Below, one piece after another: positions 32,454 through 41,970 of a stretch of DNA of 64,000 nucleotides (the first letter of the stretch is position 1; each line of letters starts with the position of its first letter). Source of the stretch: RPQJ01 sp963707145 (lineage in GTDB: Bacteria; Pseudomonadota; Gammaproteobacteria; Steroidobacterales; Steroidobacteraceae); assembly GCA_963707145.1 (NCBI GenBank), contig CAVPOQ010000007.1, forward strand, positions 310,001 through 374,000, given 5' to 3'. The notes under the pieces were generated by a model. That model did not search any database. It was not told the DNA's origin and worked only from the letters and a program-made list of their open reading frames with translations. A program made the translations under genes and the position numbers.

Positions 32454-32825
32454 ATGAAACCGAATCCCGTCGGCTGGTTCGAGATCTACGTGCAGGACCT
32501 CGCGCGAGCGCGCCGCTTCTACGAGACGGTGCTCGGCACGACGCTGTCGCGCCTGGAGGCCGATGGCCTCGAGATGTGGGCGTTCCCGATGGCCGAGGGG
32601 CAGCGCGGCATCGGCGGGGCGCTGCTCAGCGTTGCCGGCATGCCGTCCGGCGGCAACAGCACGCTGGTTTACTTCAACTGCGAGGACTGCGGCGTCGAGG
32701 CCGCTCGCGTGGCCGCGGCGGGCGGCAAGGTGCAGCGCGAGAAGATGTCGATCGGCCAGTATGGCCACATCGCGCTGGTGTTCGACACCGAGGGCAACCT
32801 GTTCGGGCTGCACTCGATGACGTAG
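32454..32825 (+). CDS. VOC-family protein
   Basis: A 123-residue glyoxalase-fold protein of the type opening NPVGWFEIYVQDLARARRFYETVLG, with YFNCEDCGVEAARVAAAGGKV and closing HIALVFDTEGNLFGLHS. GGGGAG sits before ATG 32454. It is divergent from the NlpE-like gene. The family is common, often near regulators, and its biochemical role is unknown. Confidence 0.87.
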   Translation: MKPNPVGWFEIYVQDLARARRFYETVLGTTLSRLEADGLEMWAFPMAEGQRGIGGALLSVAGMPSGGNSTLVYFNCEDCGVEAARVAAAGGKVQREKMSIGQYGHIALVFDTEGNLFGLHSMT

Positions 32826-32847
32826 CGGGCCGCGACCGAGGGCGCAG

Positions 32848-32872
32848 GCGGCGGGCACCAGCGGCCCGCCGC
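32848..32872. terminator. hairpin in convergent gap
   Basis: A perfect 9-base stem (GCGGCGGGC / GCCCGCCGC) with a 7-base loop lies between two convergent genes. It has no T run, so it is either a bidirectional attenuating hairpin or a Rho-assisted end. Confidence 0.4.
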
Positions 32873-32892
32873 GCTGGCCCGTGGGACCTGCC

Positions 32893-33189
32893 TCAGGCGC
32901 GGGTGCCGGAGAAGTTGAAGGCGCCGAACGGCGTGCTGTAGGTGCCCGAGAGGGTGTCGCCCGCGACGGCGCCGGTGAAGCCGAGCTTGAGACGGCCGAC
33001 CGGCGTGTCGGCATCGGCGGCGAAGCCGACGTTCGAGCCATCCACCTTCAGGTCCTCGACGGCGGTGGGGTCGGCCTGGCCCTTCAGCGTGCCCTGGTAG
33101 GCGCCGTCCGCCTCCTGGATCTGCAGCGTGGCCGCCTGGTCACCCAGCGGCGAGTTAAGGGTCAGGTTCCAGGTTCCGGTCACGCTCAT
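32893..33189 (-). CDS. Small all-beta protein of unknown function
   Basis: A 98-residue protein (MSVTGTWNLTLNSPLG) with alternating hydrophobic residues and repeated strand-turn units (GAYQGTLKGQ, LKLGFTGAVAGDTLSGTY, GAFNFSGTRA), suggesting a small beta-barrel or sandwich. AAGGAG precedes ATG 33189. No signal peptide. Similar short proteins exist in bacteria as hypotheticals; I cannot give a function. Confidence 0.75.
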   Translation of the reverse strand: MSVTGTWNLTLNSPLGDQAATLQIQEADGAYQGTLKGQADPTAVEDLKVDGSNVGFAADADTPVGRLKLGFTGAVAGDTLSGTYSTPFGAFNFSGTRA

Positions 33190-33303
33190 GTCGACTCCTT
33201 GCTGCATTGCGAAAGTGGACGGGACATCCGGCACTGTAAGAAGGAACGGGGGCCGTCGCAAGGGCGCGACGGCCCTCACTCGCCGGCGGCGGGGATCAAC
33301 TCG

Positions 33304-33723
33304 CTAGTCCCAGTACGCGGCCTTCTCCGGCAGCACCCAGCGCACGCCGCCGCGCGGATCGTCCCGGTCGCCCTGGTAGCGCGGGACGAGGTGGATGTGC
33401 ACGTGCATGACGGTCTGGCCGGCGGCGTGGCCGTCGTTGACACCGACGTTGTAGCCGGCGGGGCGCAAGCGCTGGTCGAGGTCGATCTTCGCGAGTGTGA
33501 GTAGCTTGAGCATCGCCGCCTGCTCCTCCGGCGTGGTCTCGAAGAACGAGGCGACGTGCCGTCGCGGAACGATCAGCGTGTGTCCCGGCGACACGGGGAA
33601 CCCGTCGCGGATCGCGAGCGCGAGTGCGCTCTCGAAGACCAGCCGGTCGCGCGGCAGCGTGCAGAAGGGGCAGTGGGCGTCCACGGTCGGTTGGTGCGGG
33701 TCAGGGCGTGGCGTAAGGTACAC
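33304..33723 (-). CDS. HIT-family hydrolase/transferase
   Basis: About 139 residues. The histidine triad is HVHIHLV near the C-terminus, and CPFC near the N-terminus provides the zinc-binding pair often seen in HIT proteins. RDGFPVSPGHTLIVPRRH and NVGVNDGHAAGQTV are family hallmarks. HIT proteins hydrolyse or transfer nucleoside phosphates. GTG 33723 is used; GTG 33684 (VDAHCPFC) is also possible. The gene is divergent from the Clp-like gene. Confidence 0.88.
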   Translation of the reverse strand: MYLTPRPDPHQPTVDAHCPFCTLPRDRLVFESALALAIRDGFPVSPGHTLIVPRRHVASFFETTPEEQAAMLKLLTLAKIDLDQRLRPAGYNVGVNDGHAAGQTVMHVHIHLVPRYQGDRDDPRGGVRWVLPEKAAYWD

Positions 33724-33756
33724 GACGGGGCCCCGTCGGGGCGAAACGCGCGCGGA

Positions 33757-34480
33757 ATGACGTCGGGGTCGATGAAGTCGAGGCGGGCCTGGGGCAATGG
33801 GCGGCGTGTCGCGCCGGCCGCTCGAGCGTGGCTGGCGCTGCTCGCGCTGCTCGCGCCGCATTGCCCCGCGGCCGCCGACCCACCGGGCTCCGCGGCGCTG
33901 GCCATCACCGCGGTCGCGCCGCCCGAAGCTGGCAGCGAACCGTGGATGATCTACCTCGACGGCCAGTTCGACGCGGCGGCCGCCGCGAGGCTGGCGGGAC
34001 TGCATCGCGCAGCAGCGGATCACGCGGGCGGACGTGTACTTCAATTCGCCCGGCGGCAGCCTGCTGGCCGCCATGGCAGTCGGGCGACTGCTGCGCGCCC
34101 GCGGCTTCGACACGCACCTGGGCCGCAGGAGCGCCGATCCGCGCCAGCCCGGCGCGGCGGTGTGCTACAGCGCGTGTCCGTTCGGGTTCGCCGGCGGCGC
34201 GCGGCGCTTCCTGGACGAGGGATCCGCGCTCGGGGTGCACCGCGCCGCGAACCGGGTGCCGGTCGCGGACGAATCGGCGTTCCAGCGGCTCGTCGACTTC
34301 CAGGCGACCCAGTACCTCGCCGAGATGGGCGTGAGCCCGGAGCTGCTCGTGCTCATGCGCAGCGCGCCGCACGACGGCATCCGTCTGCTGGCCCGCGAGG
34401 AAGCCGTGGGTCTCGGGCTCGTCAATGCGGAGACGGCGGGCGGGCAGGCGGCTCGCCGCCTGGACGCGTCGGGTCGTTGA
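33757..34480 (+). CDS. Exported ClpP/crotonase-like protein (one single-base insertion)
   Basis: About 240 residues. A basic start and hydrophobic signal (AARAWLALLALLAPHCPAAAD) precede a domain with YFNSPGGSLLAAMAVGRLLR and CYSACPFGFAGG, the pattern of ClpP-fold proteins in COG3904. The Ser in CYSAC sits where the ClpP nucleophile would be. An extra C at about 34003 breaks GLIAQQRITRADVYF; the family length is restored when it is removed. ATG 33757 or 33772 may be the start. Probably periplasmic; the target is unknown. Confidence 0.75.
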
Positions 34481-34508
34481 GGCGCGGCCGATCGGCAGAC
34501 ACAGCGAG

Positions 34509-34679
34509 GTGGCGGACGTGCGTCGATTGTTCGGATGGCTCGGTGCGTTCCTCGCCGGTTCCGCCGGCTGGTGGCTGGGCGCGAAGGTGGGTTTCGCGAC
34601 GGCCGTGCTGCTCGGAGCGGTCGCCGCAGGCGTGGGCATGTATGCCGCGTATCGCTGGTTCGACCGGAATCTTGGGTAG
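34509..34679 (+). CDS. Small glycine-rich membrane protein
   Basis: A 56-residue protein starting at GTG 34509 (VADVRRLFGWLG). It is mostly one or two hydrophobic helices with a Gly/Ala pattern (GAFLAGSAGWWLGAKVGFATAVLLGAVAAGVGMY) and ends in YRWFDRNLG. It follows the Clp-like gene by 28 bases on the same strand. No family assigned. Confidence 0.55.
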   Translation: MADVRRLFGWLGAFLAGSAGWWLGAKVGFATAVLLGAVAAGVGMYAAYRWFDRNLG

Positions 34680-34848
34680 GGGGCGGGTGGTGGCATGCGC
34701 CGAGTACATCCCGGTGCAGACCCTGTCGCCTCCGTCATCGCGCGCAGGAAACGCCTGCGGATCTCCCGGCCTCACGATGTGCTCCGCATCACACTTGCCG
34801 TCGTCCGTCGGCGCCGCACGCAGCGGATGCGGCTGCAATCCGGTCAGA

Positions 34849-35340
34849 ATGCGCACGCTCGATGAACCGATCCCCGACTGGATCGAGCTGACGAACCGGC
34901 CACCCATGTCCAGACGCGCCAGCAAACCCACCCCGGACGAGTCCCGGCCTGCGGCGGAACCCATCGACGGCGACGCGCCGGGCCCGGCTGTGTCCGGCCG
35001 CGCGGTGTTCGATCGGCGCGGCACGACCGTGTGGGAATGGCGCACCGAGACGGGCGGCTTCAGTCGCGACGCCAGCACGACGCGGGTCCAGAAACTCGAG
35101 GCGCCGGACCTGATGCTCGAGAAGACGCTGGTCACCGAGAAGCCGGACATCGAGGAGCCGAAACTCACCGTGGCGCCCTGCGGCGGCTTCAATCCCTACG
35201 ACCGCGCGCTGCCCGTCACGGACGGCGCGGCGGCCCGACAGGCGGCGATCCGCCGACCGCCTGCGCAGCCGGTCGTCCTGCCGCCGCGCAAGCCCGTGAC
35301 GTTCTTCGAGCACCTGCGGGCCTGGTGGAACGGCGACTAG
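34849..35340 (+). CDS. Conserved hypothetical protein with WEW motif
   Basis: A 163-residue soluble protein. The recognisable core is AVFDRRGTTVWEWRTETGGFSRDASTTRVQKLEAPDLMLEKT, then a Cys in PCGGFNPYDRA, and near the end a Pro-rich segment and FFEHLRAWW. Similar proteins of unknown function occur in beta- and gammaproteobacteria. The N-terminal 60 residues are Pro/Arg/Ser-rich and likely disordered. ATG 34849 is the first suitable start; ATG 34906 is possible. No signal peptide. Confidence 0.6.
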   Translation: MRTLDEPIPDWIELTNRPPMSRRASKPTPDESRPAAEPIDGDAPGPAVSGRAVFDRRGTTVWEWRTETGGFSRDASTTRVQKLEAPDLMLEKTLVTEKPDIEEPKLTVAPCGGFNPYDRALPVTDGAAARQAAIRRPPAQPVVLPPRKPVTFFEHLRAWWNGD

Positions 35341-35426
35341 CGTCCGTCCGATTGCCCCGGGCGGGGCATGGGATCATGCTGTCGCAAGTCTCTGGACGTC
35401 GGCGCGACGCTCGTCCCCACCGGCCC

Positions 35427-36683
35427 ATGCCCCCAGACCGCACACTGCCGCCGCCACCGCCGGACTTCGCCGGCGTCGACGCGCCGTATCTCGGCTACTT
35501 CCCGCCGGCGGTCGACGGCACGCTGATTGCGCTCGTCACCACCTCGCGGCCGGACGATCCCGAGCGCACGGCGATGTCCGTGGGCGCTCTGGCCGAGCAG
35601 CGCTTCATGGCACTCGATGCGCTGGAGCGGGGCGCCACGGCCCACACGCACGTGCAGGCCGCGGTGACCGTCAACCGGGCTCTCACGCAGGGCCGTCCTT
35701 TCGGTCTCTACCTGCGCAACTTCGCGCTCGGCGTCACCGCCACCCAGGGCGGCGAGGACCGCTTCGGTACGCCGCAGGTGGTGACCATCGGCTACCGGCA
35801 GGACCGCGCGCTGCAGGGGCTGGTCGCCGACGTTGCGGGCGATGCGCCCGGGTTCGTCGCCATCGCCAATCAGGCGGGCTACGGCGAGCCGATCCCGAGC
35901 CTGGTCCTGGCGAACGACCAATGGGAAGCGGTGGCCGAGACGCTCATCCAGCACGCCGGCGTCATCGTCGTGTACTTCCTCACCACGACGCCCGGCGTCT
36001 CCCGCGAGTTCGAGCTGTTGCGCGCCGCGAATGCGCAGCAGCGGACGCTGCTGGTGGTCGCCGACGAGGACCCGCGGACCTCGGGCTTCGAGCCGCTGAT
36101 CGACGCGCTCGCGCGGCGCGAGCAGCGGCCCGCGCCGCCCCCGCGCACGGCGCCGCCGGACGACTTTCCGCACCGCGTGGATCTCGTCCTCGGCGAGAAC
36201 GACGCGGAGGTGCGCGCGGCGCTCGAGCTGCGCATCCGCGCGGCGCAGCCGGCCGCGACGCGTGAGCCGCTGCCGCTGCCCATGCCGCACCGCCCGCCGC
36301 AGGCGGCACTGGTGGCGGCGCGCGACCGGGCGCTCGCGGAGTTCGACGTCGCCCAGCGCCACATCGAGGCCGGCGAGGGTGTCGCGGCCGAGGATGCGCT
36401 GATGCGGGTGCTCGCCTTCACGCACTGGGCCAACGACCCAATCGGCCGCGCGATCGCATTCTTCACGCTGGCGAACGTCGAGCGGCGGCTGCTCAAGTAC
36501 CCGAACGAAGCCGTGGACTGCTACCTGCACGCGCTGCGGCTGTTCGCCGGTCTGCAGCGAACCTCGGACCTCGCGCGCGAGCACTTCGCCCCGGCGCGCG
36601 AGCAACTGATCGCCTACCTCGAGGAGAAGGGCGACCGGTCCCGGGCCGACTGGGTGCGCAACACCTACGCGGTCCAGGCCTGA
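35427..36683 (+). CDS. Unknown protein: Rossmann-like N-domain plus helical repeat C-domain
   Basis: About 418 residues, no signal or membrane helix. A Pro-rich start leads to a domain with PFGLYLRNFALG, QVVTIGYRQD, LANDQWEAVAETLIQHAGVIVVYFLTT and GVSREFELLRAANAQQRTLLVVADED. That order of elements (LR-F strand, W..V helix, A..VVV strand, E-L helix) is seen in uncharacterised bacterial membrane proteins and looks TIR/Rossmann-like. The C-terminal 130 residues (ERRLLKYPNEAVDCYLHALRLFAGL) resemble TPR helices. ATG 35427 is used; ATG 35376 is possible. Function unknown. Confidence 0.65.
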   Translation: MPPDRTLPPPPPDFAGVDAPYLGYFPPAVDGTLIALVTTSRPDDPERTAMSVGALAEQRFMALDALERGATAHTHVQAAVTVNRALTQGRPFGLYLRNFALGVTATQGGEDRFGTPQVVTIGYRQDRALQGLVADVAGDAPGFVAIANQAGYGEPIPSLVLANDQWEAVAETLIQHAGVIVVYFLTTTPGVSREFELLRAANAQQRTLLVVADEDPRTSGFEPLIDALARREQRPAPPPRTAPPDDFPHRVDLVLGENDAEVRAALELRIRAAQPAATREPLPLPMPHRPPQAALVAARDRALAEFDVAQRHIEAGEGVAAEDALMRVLAFTHWANDPIGRAIAFFTLANVERRLLKYPNEAVDCYLHALRLFAGLQRTSDLAREHFAPAREQLIAYLEEKGDRSRADWVRNTYAVQA

Positions 36684-36707
36684 GTCGGGCCGTCAGGCCG
36701 CCGCCGC

Positions 36708-37475
36708 TCAGCCATCCCCGACGAGCAGGCTGCAGCACGTCACCCCGGCCTCCGCCTTCGCGAGTTCCGTCATCGCGACCGGCGCCACGCGCAATCCCTC
36801 CGCCGCGAGCCGCGCCTGGGTGCGCGGGTAGTGCGCGGGATGGATGACCGAGCCGCCGAGCGCGAGCGCGTTGGCCGCGTTCGGTTCAGTCGGATCCACG
36901 GCCACCGCCCGGTATCCCGCGAACACCCGGGCATCGACCCACGCCGGGTTCAGCAGCACGAGGTCGTCCGCGACCTGCGTGACGCAGGACTTCAGGTGCA
37001 GGCAGCCGCCGAAGGCGACCGGGACGACTTCGTAGTCGAACGGCCGCAGCAGCGCGGCGAGCTGCTCGATCGCGGTGTCGTTGGTGCGCGTCGAGCGTCC
37101 GACGAACACGCGGCGCCCGCACACCAGCACGTCGCCGCCGTCGAGCGTGCCCGGCTCCTCGATCTGCACGAGTGGTCGATGGGCTGCGAGGACGGCGGCC
37201 GTCGAGGCCGTCTCGGGACGCCGCGAGACCGCGCCGGGACGCGTGATCACCGCGATCCCGTCGAGCACCACGGCGGTGTCCTCGACGAATACGGCATCCG
37301 GCAGGTCGGGTTCGTCCGGCAGGCGTCGCACGGTGGCGCCGAGTCGCGTCAGCAGCGATTCGTAGGCCGCGTGTTCCTGCGCGGCGCGCGCGGCGTCCAG
37401 CGGTTCGCGCTGCAGGTGCGTCAGCTCGCAGTCGGCGAGCGTCGGGCTGACCGCGCGCGTGTAGGCGATGAGCAT
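36708..37475 (-). CDS. Dimethylargininase (DDAH)-type amidinohydrolase
   Basis: A 255-residue guanidino-modifying enzyme that would hydrolyse N-omega-methylated arginine to citrulline and a methylamine. The fold's landmarks are present: DAVFVEDTAVVLD with acidic substrate ligands, LDGGDVLV, the catalytic His in GGCLHLKS, and the nucleophilic Cys in GVTCCSLLV near the C-terminus. Length fits DDAH rather than the longer arginine deiminase. ATG 37475 (MLIAYTRAV) is chosen on homology; an in-frame ATG 24 bases upstream is possible. Confidence 0.87.
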   Translation of the reverse strand: MLIAYTRAVSPTLADCELTHLQREPLDAARAAQEHAAYESLLTRLGATVRRLPDEPDLPDAVFVEDTAVVLDGIAVITRPGAVSRRPETASTAAVLAAHRPLVQIEEPGTLDGGDVLVCGRRVFVGRSTRTNDTAIEQLAALLRPFDYEVVPVAFGGCLHLKSCVTQVADDLVLLNPAWVDARVFAGYRAVAVDPTEPNAANALALGGSVIHPAHYPRTQARLAAEGLRVAPVAMTELAKAEAGVTCCSLLVGDG

Positions 37476-37680
37476 GGCGACATGATGGCACGGCGGCATC
37501 CGCATCAAGGACTGGCGTGGTGACTCGTCTGCACGCGCAATCGGCTGAACAGAACGCCCGCGGGCGAGAACGCCGCCGGTCGCTCCCGGACGCAACGTGC
37601 GTTTCACCCGCAACAGGTACGAAACTCCGTTTGAACGGACGTGCCGCCGCGGGCAGCCTGCTCGTGAGGTGAAGCCGGTC

Positions 37681-37710
37681 TTGACGGCGACTCGCCTATA
37701 AGCGAATACT
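37681..37710 (+). promoter_or_regulatory. possible promoter of the toxin-antitoxin pair
   Basis: TTGACG at 37681-37686 is followed 18 bases later by AATACT at 37705-37710. TATAAG at 37697 is another -10 candidate, without a -35. The toxin GTG is at 37715, so either choice implies a leaderless or nearly leaderless transcript. Confidence 0.25.
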
Positions 37711-37714
37711 TGGT

Positions 37715-38032
37715 GTGGAAGTCCGCCACTACCTGTCCCCCGACGGCACGGATCCGTTCCAGAAATGGCTTGACGGGCTTCTGGATGTCAGGACACGGGT
37801 CGCGGTTCTGCGAAGGGTCGATCGTCTTGCTGCCGGCAACGCGGGGGACTGCAGGCCCTGCCGGGCAGGAGTCTGGGAACTGCGCATCGACTACGGGCCG
37901 GGATTCCGCGTCTATTACTCCCTTGCCGGTGACAGACTCGTGCTGTTGTTGGCCGGAGGTGCCAAGCGAACCCAGCAGGCCGACATCGAGCTGGCCGTCT
38001 TCCGCTGGAAGGATTACAGGAGTCGTCAATGA
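37715..38032 (+). CDS. RelE/HigB-type toxin (HI1419-like)
   Basis: A 105-residue protein of the HI1419-type upstream addiction-module family: VEVRHYLSPDGTDPFQKWLDGL at the N-terminus, VLRRVDRL, GVWELRIDYGPGFRVYYSL and the closing LLAGGAKRTQQADIELA. These toxins are RelE/ParE-fold ribosome-dependent mRNA nucleases. The start is GTG 37715 with no visible ribosome site. Its TGA overlaps the ATG of the antitoxin gene (ATGA), toxin first as in HigBA-type modules. Confidence 0.88.
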   Translation: MEVRHYLSPDGTDPFQKWLDGLLDVRTRVAVLRRVDRLAAGNAGDCRPCRAGVWELRIDYGPGFRVYYSLAGDRLVLLLAGGAKRTQQADIELAVFRWKDYRSRQ

Positions 38033-38376
38033 GCGCGCCTCGCAAGCCCAAGCCTGCTGCCTCGAGGGATCACGACGAGGCCACCATTGCAAGCCTCCGC
38101 GACGATGCCGAGTTCGCCGCCGCATATCTGGACGCGGTCCTGGAGGACGGTGACCAGGACGAGTTCCTGCTGGCCCTGCGTCGGGTCTCCGAAGCCTGCG
38201 GCGGCGTTCCGAACGTGGCCGCGCGGGCCCAATTGAACCCGACGACCCTCTACCGGACGCTGTCGGCACGCGGGAATCCGGAGTTGAAGAGTATGCGGGC
38301 CCTGCTGCGAGCGATGGGCCTGCGGTTGTCGATCGAGCCGATCCGACGACGCGCGCAGACTCCGGAGCACCGCTGA
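38029..38376 (+). CDS. HI1420-type antitoxin with HTH domain
   Basis: A 115-residue DNA-binding antidote. The family signature is clear: YLDAVLEDGDQDEFLLALRRVSEACGGVPNVAARAQLNPTTLYRTLSARGNPELKSMRALLRAMGLRLSIEP, carrying an Xre-like helix-turn-helix. It should bind and neutralise the preceding toxin and repress the operon. The C-terminal tail is basic. Confidence 0.9.
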   Translation: MSAPRKPKPAASRDHDEATIASLRDDAEFAAAYLDAVLEDGDQDEFLLALRRVSEACGGVPNVAARAQLNPTTLYRTLSARGNPELKSMRALLRAMGLRLSIEPIRRRAQTPEHR

Positions 38377-38396
38377 AACTGATCAGGGGAACTGCC

Positions 38397-38921
38397 ATGA
38401 ACACGCCCATCCTCAATCTCGCCGACGCACCGGTGTACTCCGGCAGCAGCGGCGACTGGTTCCAGTACTCGCTGCACGCGCTCGCCGCGCCGCTCGGTGC
38501 GAAGACCATCGGCGCCAACGTGACGCGCGTGCCGCCCGGCAAGGCAGCCTTTCCGCTGCATCACCACCACGCCAACGAAGAGCACTTCTTCATCCTGAGC
38601 GGCACGGGCGTGCTGCGCGCCGGCGGGCAGACCTACCCGGTGAAGCCGCAGGACTACATCGTGAATGCACCCGGGGGCGGCGAGGCCGCGCACCAGCTCG
38701 TCAACACCGGCACCGAGGAACTCGTCTACCTCGCGATCTCCACGACGATCGTGCCGGACGTCATCGGCTACCCGGACTCCGGCAAGACCGGCGTGCGCAT
38801 CGCGGCGGCCATGGAGCCGGGCGCACGCTTCATCGTGGACGATGCGGCGAAGGACACGCTCGGCTACTGGGATCGCGAGGACGGGCAGCAGGTGGCCGCC
38901 GTGGTGGAGTCGAACCGGTAG
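38397..38921 (+). CDS. Cupin-domain protein
   Basis: A 174-residue single-cupin protein. Motif 1 is FPLHHHHANEEHFFILSGTG, with a run of four His plus Glu as metal ligands, and motif 2 is NAPGGGEAAHQLVNTG. CAGGGGAAC precedes ATG 38397. The C-terminal VPDVIGYPDSGKTGV stretch occurs in a widespread cupin subgroup of unknown substrate. It starts 20 bases after the antitoxin stop but is probably unrelated to it. Confidence 0.88.
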   Translation: MNTPILNLADAPVYSGSSGDWFQYSLHALAAPLGAKTIGANVTRVPPGKAAFPLHHHHANEEHFFILSGTGVLRAGGQTYPVKPQDYIVNAPGGGEAAHQLVNTGTEELVYLAISTTIVPDVIGYPDSGKTGVRIAAAMEPGARFIVDDAAKDTLGYWDREDGQQVAAVVESNR

Positions 38922-38938
38922 CCGCCCGCGTGGGCGGC
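38921..38938. terminator. short hairpin in convergent gap
   Basis: A 7-base stem (GCCGCCC / GGGCGGC) with loop GCGT begins at the last base of the cupin stop codon and sits between convergent genes. No T run follows beyond GTT. Confidence 0.4.
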
Positions 38939-38940
38939 GT

Positions 38941-39308
38941 TCACGGCGCCGGCTGTTGCCCGAGCAGTCCGGCTTCCTCGTCGGTGAACAGCCGCGACCG
39001 CGTCAGGAAGCGCCGTCCCGTCGGCCCCTCCAGCGAGAACATGCCGCCGCGTCCCGGCACGACGTCGATGGTCAGGTGCGTGTGCTGCCAGTACTCGAAC
39101 TGCGCGCGGCTCATGTAGAAGGGCGCGCCGCCGATCTCGCCGAGCTTCACATCCGAATCGCCGACCAGGAACTCGCCGCGCGGGTAGCACATGGGCGAGC
39201 TGCCATCGCAGCAGCCGCCGGACTGGTGGAACATCAGCTCGCCGTGCTGCTCGCGCAGCACGGCGATCAGTTCGAGAGCGGCGGGCGTGACCGAGACCCG
39301 CTCGACCA

Positions 39309-39309
<1 letters not shown>
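38941..39309 (-). CDS. DUF779 protein
   Basis: A 122-residue DUF779 protein. The family core HQSGGCCDGSSPMCYPRGEF holds several Cys and a His that could bind metal, and YMSRAQFEYWQHTHLTIDVVPGRGGMFSLE follows. Its ATG shares one base with the aldehyde dehydrogenase stop, indicating coupling. DUF779 is characteristically encoded beside AldB/ExaC-type acetaldehyde dehydrogenases and may help their maturation or activity; that role is inference. Confidence 0.92.
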
Positions 39310-40829
<1,520 letters not shown>

Positions 40830-40987
40830 GGTGTGTCTCCCGCCTGGTTTGCGACTCTCCCCGCGCCGGATCATGCCACCCGGATCCTGCCGAGGCCCGC
40901 CGCGGTGCAGCACCGGGCGCCGGGGGCGCGCACGGGAGCCTGCGTTGGGCCCGGGTGCGTTGCGTCGCGACGAGATTCACGGTCGCA

Positions 40988-41749
40988 TCAGAACGTCTCC
41001 ATCCACGGCCGCAAGTCCAGCTCCTGCGTCCAGGCCGAGCGCGGCTGGCGGTGCAGCTGCCAGTACGCCTCGGCGATATCCTCCGGGTCGAGGATGCCGT
41101 TGCGGTCCTTGAGCGCATGGCGCTCCGGGAAATTCTCGGCGATCCAGGGCGTGTCGATGGCGCCGTCGATCACCACGTGGGCGACGTGGATTCCGCGTGG
41201 CCCCAGCTCGCGCGCCATCGACTGTGCGAGCGCGCGCAAGCCGTGCTTGGCGGATGCGAATGCGCCGAAGCCCGCGCCGCCGCGCACGCTGGCGGTGGCG
41301 CCCGTGAACAGGATCGTGCCGCGTCCGCGCGGCAGCATGCGCTTCGCGGCCTCGCGACCCGTGAGGAAGCCCGCGTAGCAGGCCATCTCCCAGACCTTGC
41401 GGAACACGCGGGCCGTGGTCTCGGTGACCGTGAAGCGCACGTTGGCGCCGATGTTGAAGACCACCACCTCGAGCGGCGCCACCTCGCGCTCGATCGTGTC
41501 GAACAGCGCCACGACCTGGTCCTCGTCGCGGGCGTCGACGCCGAACGGGCGGGCACGGCCGCCGGCGGCCTCGATCCCGGCCACCAGCCGCGTCAGGTGC
41601 TCCGCGTTGCGCCGCACGACGCAGGCGGCGTAGCGCTCCCGCGCAAAACGTCTCGCGATGGCGCCGCCGGTGGCGTCGCCCGCGCCGACGACCAGGACGG
41701 AGGACGGGGATGCCGGCGGCTGGTCGTTGGCGGGAGCAGACATGTGCAC
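40988..41749 (-). CDS. SDR-family protein with Phe in place of the catalytic Tyr
   Basis: A 253-residue SDR-fold protein. The cofactor loop is VVGAGDATGGAIARRFA, a variant of TGxxxGxG, and the Asn motif is FNIGANVRF. At the active site, the usual YxxxK reads FASAK, so the catalytic Tyr is Phe. This variant recurs in a known SDR subgroup with the motif GARELGP-IHVAHVVIDG, so it is not a chance error. It may be a reductase with altered chemistry or a binding protein. ATG 41743 is an alternative start. Confidence 0.82.
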   Translation of the reverse strand: MHMSAPANDQPPASPSSVLVVGAGDATGGAIARRFARERYAACVVRRNAEHLTRLVAGIEAAGGRARPFGVDARDEDQVVALFDTIEREVAPLEVVVFNIGANVRFTVTETTARVFRKVWEMACYAGFLTGREAAKRMLPRGRGTILFTGATASVRGGAGFGAFASAKHGLRALAQSMARELGPRGIHVAHVVIDGAIDTPWIAENFPERHALKDRNGILDPEDIAEAYWQLHRQPRSAWTQELDLRPWMETF

Positions 41750-41970
41750 GGTGCCTCGACGGTTGGATGGGCCTGCGTTCCAACCATACAGCGCCGCGGA
41801 TCGCCGGAGAATCGGCGCGTGCCTGCCGACGCCGGCACACCACTGCCGGCACTCGTCGCACGGCCACGATCTGGTATTTTGCCCGCCACATCGATTCGAG
41901 CGGCCGGGCGAGCACGCCGCCGAGAGCCGTCACGCCTGAGCCACCCTCCGCACTTCAACGAGGCATTGCC

